From: Elizabethkingia sp. YR214
GTDB lineage: Bacteria; Bacteroidota; Bacteroidia; Flavobacteriales; Weeksellaceae
Assembly: GCF_003058195.1 (NCBI RefSeq)
Contig: NZ_QBUH01000004.1
Span: 415,256-479,255, forward strand
Length of the DNA stretch: 64,000 nt
Direction: 5' to 3'
The notes beneath the pieces are model-generated. The model did not search any database. It saw only the letters and a program-made list of their open reading frames with translations, and was not told where the DNA came from. How positions within the stretch are numbered: position 1 is the first letter of the stretch; each line of letters starts with the position of its first letter. Shown in pieces: positions 58,133 to 64,000 of this stretch. A program made the position numbers and the translations under genes.

Positions 58133-58435
58133 TTATTTTAAAAGGTCTGCTACGTATGGCATTAAAGCTAAGTGTCTAGCTCTTTTGATAGCTGCAGAAA
58201 CTTTTCTCTGGTATTTTAGAGAAGTACCAGTATATCTTCTTGGAAGGATTTTACCTTGCTCGTTTACGAATTGTAATAAGAAGTCAGCATCTTTATAATC
58301 TACATGCTTAATTCCGTATTTTTTGAAACGACAGAATTTCTTCTGTGTTTTTGTGTTGATATCTAGTGGAGTAAGGAACTTTACTTCAGATTCACCACCT
58401 TGTGCGGCTTGTTGTGCCATTTCATCTATTGCCAT
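58133..58435 (-). CDS. rpsR: 30S ribosomal protein S18
   Basis: The 100-aa S18 protein has a Gln/Ala-rich N-terminal extension ([16 protein letters not shown]). The core [22 protein letters not shown] follows ([11 protein letters not shown] shown as key), then [17 protein letters not shown] and [14 protein letters not shown]. The single Cys in FCRF is the usual one. It lies 27 bp after rpsF. Confidence 0.97.
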   Translation of the reverse strand: MAIDEMAQQAAQGGESEVKFLTPLDINTKTQKKFCRFKKYGIKHVDYKDADFLLQFVNEQGKILPRRYTGTSLKYQRKVSAAIKRARHLALMPYVADLLK

Positions 58436-58462
58436 TGTCTTAAGATTTTAGGGGTTAATTAA

Positions 58463-58804
58463 TTAAGCTTTTTGAGATTTCACTTTTGTTCTTCTCGTTA
58501 CTGCATAGTCTACAGCATGCTTATCCATTTTAGTTGTTAAATAACGGATAACTCTTTCGTCACGCTTGTAAGCTAGCTCTAAGTTAGCTACAACATCACC
58601 TTCACCTTTGAATTCGATCAAAGTGTAGAATCCGTTCTTTTTCAATTGGATTGGGTAAGCCAATTTCTTAAGTCCCCAGTTTTCTTTAGCAACGATTTCA
58701 CAACCATTGTCCTTAATAAGGTCTTCGAATTTTTTAACTGCTTCCTCCACCTGAGCATCAGATAGAACGGGAGTCAAAATGAAAACAGTTTCGTAATTGT
58801 TCAT
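58463..58804 (-). CDS. rpsF: 30S ribosomal protein S6
   Basis: The 113-aa S6 protein opens [19 protein letters not shown] and continues with [18 protein letters not shown] and [21 protein letters not shown] start at the ATG at 58804. The open frame runs on to 58870, but a perfect promoter covers that stretch, so it is untranslated. It is the first gene of the three-gene ribosomal operon and binds S18 on the 30S platform. Confidence 0.97.
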   Translation of the reverse strand: MNNYETVFILTPVLSDAQVEEAVKKFEDLIKDNGCEIVAKENWGLKKLAYPIQLKKNGFYTLIEFKGEGDVVANLELAYKRDERVIRYLTTKMDKHAVDYAVTRRTKVKSQKA

Positions 58805-58836
58805 AATGATAAAATATTTATTTTTATTTCGAGGTG

Positions 58837-58867
58837 CAAAGATATTGATATTTTCTGAATTTGCAAA
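58837..58867 (-). promoter_or_regulatory. promoter of rpsF-rpsR-rplI
   Basis: On the minus strand TTTG (58864-58867), 19 bp, TATCTTTG (58837-58844). Both elements are exact Bacteroidota matches with ideal spacing, giving a leader of about 25-30 nt before rpsF. Confidence 0.85.
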
Positions 58868-58877
58868 CAAAACAAAA

Positions 58878-58914
58878 GAAAAAGCTCCATTACATAAGTA
58901 ACAGAGCCTTTTTT
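58878..58914 (-). terminator. terminator of the Cys-rich peptide gene
   Basis: Minus strand: GGCTCTGTTAC, loop TTAT, GTAATGGAGC, with T run. Two mismatches in the stem. It separates the peptide gene from the rpsF promoter. Confidence 0.6.
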
Positions 58915-58919
58915 AGTTC

Positions 58920-59117
58920 TTATTGGAAAGGATCTCCACACATATCGTACGGAATATCACAGTACATACTGATATTCGGGTCACAAAGATTTGGTCCGGT
59001 AGGTTGTTTCATGCAGCATACGATATAACCATTATAAGAAGCTTCAAATTGTTCGGTTGGACAATTGTTTCCCATTCCCAGGATATTCTTTTGCTTTTTT
59101 CTGTCAAGTTTTCTCAT
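58920..59117 (-). CDS. Cys-rich peptide with double-glycine-like leader (bacteriocin-like)
   Basis: A 65-aa peptide. The leader MRKLDRKKQKNILGMG resembles the short KKL-x-R-x-x-x-K-x-I-x-G-G leaders of Bacteroidota bacteriocin-like and secreted-peptide families, with GMG in place of GG. The core (residues 17-65) has six cysteines (19, 34, 35, 45, 53, 60), many Pro and Asn, and no basic patch. Leader plus cysteine core suggests export and disulfide formation, possibly a RiPP or toxin-like peptide. No ABC peptidase-transporter or modification enzyme is adjacent. It could instead be a short secreted protein of other function. Confidence 0.55.
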   Translation of the reverse strand: MRKLDRKKQKNILGMGNNCPTEQFEASYNGYIVCCMKQPTGPNLCDPNISMYCDIPYDMCGDPFQ

Positions 59118-59224
59118 AGTTTCTATATTTTAAAATTTGGTGATATATTATTATTTGATAATAATGATAAATATATGATTTTTTTTACTAATTCTATGAG
59201 AATAAATTCTTAGTAATGAAATAT

Positions 59225-60622
59225 TTATCTTCTTCTCACCAGGTCTTTGAGATGTAATTTGTCTTTCGGAGCGCGTACTTCTTTATTAAGCTTTTCAAGG
59301 AAACTTACTTTTAAGGAATCATATAATGAATGTCTGCTGATAATCATAGACGCAATAGAGGATACCATACCCGCCAACATTAGATGAAATATAAGACTAT
59401 GCCGATCCGTCATTTCCAATACCAGAATAGCAGATGTAAACGGGGCACGGGTAATTCCTGTTAAAAAGGCAACCATTCCCGCCAATATAATAACATTAGT
59501 CTCTTCAGGAGTAAAATTGGCTAATCCAGAAAATACAGATCCTATGCTTGCTCCTATACTAAGTGCTGGAGCGAAAATACCACCAGCACCACCACTTGTA
59601 AAAGATAGGGTAGAACCTATAATTTTCAGGATGGGCATGTACCATTTTTGATGCTTGTCACTGGTAAACAAGGAATGTTCCATTAGTTCTTTTCCAGATC
59701 CTAATATGTTTTTATCTACAAAATAAGCAAGTGAAGATATAATAAGAGCAGTGCCTATTAAGAAGAAAACATGTTGTTTTTTGTGAGTGAATTTTGCCCT
59801 GAATTTATTAATCTTTAACATCAGGCCGGAAATATAACTACTGGTAATTCCGGATACTGCTGCAATAAAAATTACTGGAAACATTAGCCATAGAGTAGTC
59901 CCGCCGGTTTTAGGATAGCCTAAGTACAGATAAGGTCCTGCGAGTGTTTCTGCGGTAAGTCCGGCAATAATTACAGCGGTAAAAAGTGCTGTTTTAAAAT
60001 AGCTGATGTGTGTTTTTGCTAATTCTTCAATAGCAAATACAACACCACCCAGGGGTGTATTGAATGCTGCAGAAAGTCCGGCTGCTGCACCGGTAAGGAT
60101 CATGTTTTTTTGTGAAATCTTTGGCCACCACCTGGGTAGAAGCTCGTTGACTTTCTGGAATACAGATCCGGCAATCTGTATTGTTGGCCCCTCTCTACCG
60201 ATAATACCACCACCTGTAATAAGGACAAAGCTTGATATAATTTTAATAATTATAATTTTAAAACTTAGCAGGTATTTTATCATATAGCGGTCTCTGGGAT
60301 TTGCCAGGTCTACAGATGCCATTACCTGAGGAATACCGCTTCCTTTTGCATAGGGGGCAAAACGATCCACAAGCCACCATGATAAAACAAAAACAATTGG
60401 AGTTATAATGAAAATCAACCAGGATTTCCAGTGAAAAATTTTAAACATGAGGAGCTCGCCCCAACCGAAAATTTTGGCGTATAATACAGCTATAAGTCCT
60501 GTGATAATAGAAGCTATCCAAAAAGGGATAGCTTGGAGCAAATTGTCTTTCAGTCGTTCATTTGTGATACTATCAAAAGCTTGCTTTAGCCGTTTACGAA
60601 TATAAAAAAGTAGTTTTTTCAC
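59225..60622 (-). CDS. ClC-family chloride channel/transporter, GTG start
   Basis: The 465-aa membrane protein has ClC motifs: GSGIP (residues about 94-98), GGGIIGREGPTIQ with the gating Glu, and SGGAGGIFAPALSIG. The EE pair in LGGVVFAIEELAKTH matches the internal proton-pathway Glu of exchangers, so a 2Cl-/H+ antiporter is more likely than a channel. No CBS domains are present. The start is GTG at 60622; no ATG is near and the next internal Met is far into helix B. It follows the GNAT gene by 16 bp. Confidence 0.92.
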   Translation of the reverse strand: MKKLLFYIRKRLKQAFDSITNERLKDNLLQAIPFWIASIITGLIAVLYAKIFGWGELLMFKIFHWKSWLIFIITPIVFVLSWWLVDRFAPYAKGSGIPQVMASVDLANPRDRYMIKYLLSFKIIIIKIISSFVLITGGGIIGREGPTIQIAGSVFQKVNELLPRWWPKISQKNMILTGAAAGLSAAFNTPLGGVVFAIEELAKTHISYFKTALFTAVIIAGLTAETLAGPYLYLGYPKTGGTTLWLMFPVIFIAAVSGITSSYISGLMLKINKFRAKFTHKKQHVFFLIGTALIISSLAYFVDKNILGSGKELMEHSLFTSDKHQKWYMPILKIIGSTLSFTSGGAGGIFAPALSIGASIGSVFSGLANFTPEETNVIILAGMVAFLTGITRAPFTSAILVLEMTDRHSLIFHLMLAGMVSSIASMIISRHSLYDSLKVSFLEKLNKEVRAPKDKLHLKDLVRRR

Positions 60623-60638
60623 CAGTGTTTTTGTGTTT

Positions 60639-61121
60639 TTATGAATTTGCCAGAATATTAATTTTATCCTGAGTCAGTCTGTATACGGTCCATTCATTCA
60701 TAGGAACAGCTTCCAGGGATTCATAAAACTCGATAGAAGGCTTATTCCAGTTTAGTACAGACCATTCCATTCTTCCGCAGTTTTTCTCTTTGACTATTTG
60801 TGCTAGCGCAACTAAAAGTTTTTTACCATAACCTTTTCCCCTGTGCACAGGTTCTACAAACAGATCCTCCAGATACAATCCGGCTTTTCCCACGAAAGTA
60901 GAAAAATTATAAAAATATAATGCAAAGCCTATCGGAACATTGTTCTCTTCAGCAATAAGTACTTTGGACAAACCTTCATGGAATATATTATGTCTTAGCT
61001 CTTCTTCAGAAGTAATAACAGCATCAGAAAGTTTTTCGTATTCTGCAAGTTGTTTGATTAGAGAGAAAATTGCAGGTGTATCTTCCTCTGTAGCTTTTCG
61101 GATTAAAAAATTGTTGGTCAT
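60639..61121 (-). CDS. GNAT family N-acetyltransferase (diamine acetyltransferase-like)
   Basis: The 160-aa acetyltransferase has the acetyl-CoA-binding loop in HRGKGYGKKLLVALAQI. The pattern IRKATEEDTPAIFSLIKQLAEYEKL at the start and LYLEDLFVEPVHRGKG match the SSAT/PaiA-type diamine acetyltransferases. It likely acetylates a polyamine or related amine in the cytosol. It is the first gene of a two-gene unit with the ClC transporter. Confidence 0.9.
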   Translation of the reverse strand: MTNNFLIRKATEEDTPAIFSLIKQLAEYEKLSDAVITSEEELRHNIFHEGLSKVLIAEENNVPIGFALYFYNFSTFVGKAGLYLEDLFVEPVHRGKGYGKKLLVALAQIVKEKNCGRMEWSVLNWNKPSIEFYESLEAVPMNEWTVYRLTQDKINILANS

Positions 61122-61292
61122 ATAGTTTTTATTGAAAAATTAATTAGATTCTCAAATTTATAAAAAGTGAGAAGGATTATCAATTAAAAACTAAAATAAA
61201 ATACTGAATATAGTTAGCCCTTATGTACAAAAAGAAAATAGATTTCAATATTATTTATGATATTTGTTACTCTTTAAAAACAATAGCCCAAA

Positions 61293-63539
61293 ATGAAAAC
61301 AAATAAAGTTCTGATATCTTTATTAATGTATGCTGCACCATTTTTAGTGTCGGCACAAAACAATTTCGATATCATTCCCAAGCCTTCCTCTGTATCTTTA
61401 AAGAATGGTGAATATATTTTCTCACAAACAGTTAAAATCAGTATTTCACCAGAATTTGCTAAAATTAAACCTCTTTTATCTGAGTATTCTGTTTTTAAGG
61501 AAGGGAAAAATATTGTAGGTACTAAAAATATAAACTCCGGAGATATCCGTATTGTAAAAGATCAACAAAATAAATTTGCTCCCGGAGCTTATCGATTATC
61601 TATAAATAATAAAGGTATACAAATTGAGGCATCAGATATTGCAGGTGCAATTAATGGTGTTCACACTTTTGTACAGTTAGGTTTGCTTCAGAAAGATCCG
61701 TCAAGGTTAAGCTTTGCTTCTATTGAAGATCAGCCACGTTTTTCTTACAGAGGATTACATTTAGATGTATCCAGGCATTTTTATTCTTTTTCTTTCCTGA
61801 AAAAATATATAGATCTTATGGCTCTGTATAAATTCAATAATTTTCACTGGCATTTGACTGACGGAGCGGGATGGAGACTGGAAATAAAGAAATACCCGGA
61901 ATTGACCAATAAAGCAGCCTGGCGTACCCATGCAAATTGGAAAGACTGGTGGCAAAATGGTCGTCAGTATACAGAACAGGGGAATCCTAATGCAAGTGGA
62001 GGCTTTTATACGCAGAAAGAAGCAAAAGAATTAGTGAAATATGCTGCTGAGCGAGGTATAAATATAATACCAGAAATAGAAATGCCAGGGCATAGCGAGG
62101 AAGTATTGGCTGTTTATCCTGAATTATCGTGCTCCGGAAAGCCATATACTCAAAGCGAATTTTGTATAGGAAACCCTAAGACATTTGAGTTTCTTCAGAA
62201 TGTAATAGATGAAGTGCTGGAAATTTTCCCTTCTAAATATATACATATAGGTGGAGATGAAGCAGATAAAAAACACTGGGCTTCTTGCCCGAAAGATCAA
62301 TCCTTAATGAAAAAGGAAGGGTTGAAATCTGTTGATGAGCTTCAGAGTTATGCTATTCGCAAAATGGATCAATATTTACAGTCAAAAGGCCGAAAGCTTA
62401 TAGGTTGGGATGAAATTTTAGACGGAGGACTAACACCCGGAGCTACTGTGATGAGCTGGAGAGGAGAGTCTGGAGGTATAGCTGCTGCTAATGCCGGGCA
62501 TGATGTAATTATGACTCCCGGTGAGTTTTTGTATTTCGACAGTTACCAGACCGATCCCAGAACCCAGCCCGAAGCAATAGGCGGATATTTGCCTTTGGAC
62601 AAAGTATATTCTTATAATCCGATTCCTGCAGTTTTGAAGGAAGAAAAAGCAAAACATGTACTAGGGGCGCAGGCAAACCTGTGGGCCGAATATATTCCGA
62701 CAACAGAACATGTAGAATATATGGTATTTCCCAGAGCTCTTGCACTGGCTGAAGTGAATTGGACAGCTTTTGAGAATAAAAACATTCAGGATTTTACCAA
62801 AAGACTACAGTCTCATTATAAAATTCTGCAACAACTTCAGGTGAATTATTACAGGCCATCCTATAATATATATAGTATAGTGAAATTTGATTCCTCATCC
62901 GGAACTAATAAGGTGAGTTTGGTTACCGAGCAAATGAATCCTGAGAATATAAGATATACATTAGACGGTAAAGAGCCAACAAATGAGTCCTTAATATATA
63001 AGGAACCTTTTATTCTGAATCAGTCTGCAAAAGTTAAAGCAGCATATTTTTTGAATAGTATAAAAACAGGTCCGGTTTTAGATCTGGATATAGATATTCA
63101 TAAAGCAATTGGAAAAAAAGTAATTTATAATAATAAATGGGACGGTTATGAAGCCCAGAAGGAACAAACATTAACGAATGGCGTTTTCGGCGGATTGACT
63201 TATCATGATAAGCAATGGCAAGGTTTTACTAAAGATGTAGATGTTGTTGTTGATTTTGAAAAAAAGGAAACGCTTAATACGATTGCTATGCGCTTTATGC
63301 AAATTATTGGTCCGGGAGTTTATATGCCCGGAGAGATGAAAGTCTTGGTTTCAGATGATGGAGTAGCATATAAAGAAATTGGACTTGTGAAAAACGATAT
63401 CCCGGAGACAGAGTCGAAATTAACTTTTAAACGATTTGAACTAAAATTAAAAACACCGGTACAGGCAAGATATCTGAAAATTATAGCTCCTAATACAAAG
63501 AAAGGATATTTGTTCGCAGATGAAATTATTATTTATTGA
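61293..63539 (+). CDS. GH20 beta-N-acetylhexosaminidase
   Basis: The 748-aa secreted enzyme has a Sec signal ending LVSAQ. An N-terminal GH20b domain (about residues 25-150) precedes the GH20 TIM barrel, which opens with RGLHLDVSRHFYSFSFLKKYID. The catalytic Asp-Glu pair is D322-E323 in IHIGGDEADKKHW. The EMPGHSEEVLAVYPELSC segment and the late LWAEYIPTTEHVEYMVFPR are typical. A chitobiase C-terminal-like region and an F5/8 (CBM32-like) domain (about 610-748) follow. It removes terminal GlcNAc/GalNAc from chitin, peptidoglycan or host glycans. It is monocistronic. The C-terminus shows no type IX secretion tag. Confidence 0.95.
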   Translation: MKTNKVLISLLMYAAPFLVSAQNNFDIIPKPSSVSLKNGEYIFSQTVKISISPEFAKIKPLLSEYSVFKEGKNIVGTKNINSGDIRIVKDQQNKFAPGAYRLSINNKGIQIEASDIAGAINGVHTFVQLGLLQKDPSRLSFASIEDQPRFSYRGLHLDVSRHFYSFSFLKKYIDLMALYKFNNFHWHLTDGAGWRLEIKKYPELTNKAAWRTHANWKDWWQNGRQYTEQGNPNASGGFYTQKEAKELVKYAAERGINIIPEIEMPGHSEEVLAVYPELSCSGKPYTQSEFCIGNPKTFEFLQNVIDEVLEIFPSKYIHIGGDEADKKHWASCPKDQSLMKKEGLKSVDELQSYAIRKMDQYLQSKGRKLIGWDEILDGGLTPGATVMSWRGESGGIAAANAGHDVIMTPGEFLYFDSYQTDPRTQPEAIGGYLPLDKVYSYNPIPAVLKEEKAKHVLGAQANLWAEYIPTTEHVEYMVFPRALALAEVNWTAFENKNIQDFTKRLQSHYKILQQLQVNYYRPSYNIYSIVKFDSSSGTNKVSLVTEQMNPENIRYTLDGKEPTNESLIYKEPFILNQSAKVKAAYFLNSIKTGPVLDLDIDIHKAIGKKVIYNNKWDGYEAQKEQTLTNGVFGGLTYHDKQWQGFTKDVDVVVDFEKKETLNTIAMRFMQIIGPGVYMPGEMKVLVSDDGVAYKEIGLVKNDIPETESKLTFKRFELKLKTPVQARYLKIIAPNTKKGYLFADEIIIY

Positions 63540-63591
63540 TGCCTATATATAATAGTGAATCATTATTAATACATATATTATAGAATATAAG

Positions 63592-63615
63592 ATCCGGCGT
63601 TAAGCCGGATTTTTG
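63592..63615 (+). terminator. terminator of the GH20 gene
   Basis: The stem ATCCGGC/GCCGGAT with a 5-nt loop and T run, 52 bp past the stop. Confidence 0.85.
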
Positions 63616-63847
63616 TTTTCTATTATATATAAAGAGAGTGATTAAAGCTAAAAAAGAGCTTTTGAGCAGCTAAAAACACAAGACTCCAGCCAATACATAA
63701 AACAAAAATCCCGTTTTTAAAGTATCTGCTACGATATATATAGTGCATGTAAAGAAGGCTATTGCTTCCAATATGAATGTTATGTTAAATTTTTCTCACC
63801 TGTATTCAGGCAGTTACGTATATTATGTTAAAAAATGTGTTTAGAAG

Positions 63848-63879
63848 TTTGGTGAGTAATAGAAGTTTTTCTACTTTTG
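63848..63879 (+). promoter_or_regulatory. promoter P1 pointing out of the window
   Basis: TTTG (63848-63851), 20 bp, TACTTTTG (63872-63879), both exact Bacteroidota elements. Confidence 0.8.
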
Positions 63880-63961
63880 CAGTCCTAAACAATGAGAGTT
63901 GTTTGGGGGAGCAGGAGATAATTGAGACTATAAAATCGATTAAAATTTTTTAGAAAAAAGA

Positions 63962-63993
63962 TTTGGTCATGTTAATAAAATTTATTAGTTTTG
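63962..63993 (+). promoter_or_regulatory. promoter P2 pointing out of the window
   Basis: TTTG (63962-63965), 20 bp, TAGTTTTG (63986-63993), followed by CCCACGC. An AT-rich stretch lies just upstream of the -33 box. Exact match and identical spacing to P1. Confidence 0.85.
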
Positions 63994-64000
63994 CCCACGC

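Larger units (their letters stand above)
63616..64000. other. 385-bp non-coding end of the window
   Basis: No gene is visible. The first part is plain AT-rich sequence. From 63848 onward there are two excellent plus-strand promoters, P1 and P2, pointing out of the window. Between them lies a leader-like stretch with GGGGGAGCAGGAG at 63905-63917. Confidence 0.7.

Noticed and set aside
58805..58870. N-terminal extension of ribosomal protein S6
   Set aside because: It would start at TTG, does not match S6, and overlaps an exact promoter; the ATG at 58804 gives the normal protein.
63880..64000. Start of 16S rRNA within the window
   Set aside because: I see no 16S 5' end such as the AGAGTTTGATC region before position 64000; only the promoters are present.

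Overview
The window is a low-GC, densely coded chromosomal segment from a flavobacterium (Bacteroidota, Flavobacteriales). Chryseobacterium/Elizabethkingia-type Weeksellaceae is my best guess from recall of similar proteins, not from a search. The evidence is a SusC/SusD pair, many DUF families typical of Bacteroidota, short lipoprotein and Sec signal peptides, almost no Shine-Dalgarno sequences, and repeated promoter elements of the Bacteroidota type (TTTG, 19-21 bp, TAnnTTTG). I see no prophage, IS element, CRISPR array, tRNA or rRNA gene inside the window.

Layout. 1-4.2 kb: a DUF1275 membrane protein with a Usp-like protein, a two-component system and a small zinc-ribbon protein, all on the minus strand. 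4.4-9 kb: ssb, hisS, small membrane proteins and lipoproteins, and a lipid kinase. 9-11.7 kb: an HxlR regulator divergent from a DsbA-like protein, then a secreted C1 peptidase. 11.9-26.4 kb is the most coherent block. The minus-strand operon glpD-glpK-glpF-outer membrane protein stands head to head with a DeoR-type regulator. That regulator is followed by susC-susD, a phosphodiesterase/alkaline phosphatase fusion and a Tat-exported phospholipase C. I read this as a locus for stripping phospholipids and glycerophosphodiesters and feeding glycerol into central metabolism.

26.5-38.5 kb: a lone methyltransferase, DUF4403, a cyclophilin-FKBP lipoprotein, a repeat protein, a hydrolase, DUF1801, a K+ channel, Nif3, a CdsZ-like coiled coil that has lost all its zinc cysteines, an S9 peptidase and a rhomboid protease. 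38.7-46.1 kb: nhaA and a RelA/SpoT homologue, PBP4, an orphan histidine kinase, a GDPD and a DUF4265 protein. 46.2-54.3 kb: a prolyl oligopeptidase, a PAP2 phosphatase fused to a beta-barrel, a large CopA with four metal-binding modules (two from a recent tandem duplication), and an AraC regulator carrying its own HMA-like CxxC segment. 54.6-64 kb: an FMN glutamate-synthase-like protein, a 58-aa histone H1-like protein, rpsF-rpsR-rplI, a Cys-rich peptide with a double-glycine-like leader, a ClC transporter, a GNAT enzyme and a GH20 hexosaminidase. The last 150 bases hold two very good tandem promoters pointing out of the window, possibly those of an rRNA operon.

All family names come from recognising motifs by eye. 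No database search was run. Residue positions marked 'about' are estimates.
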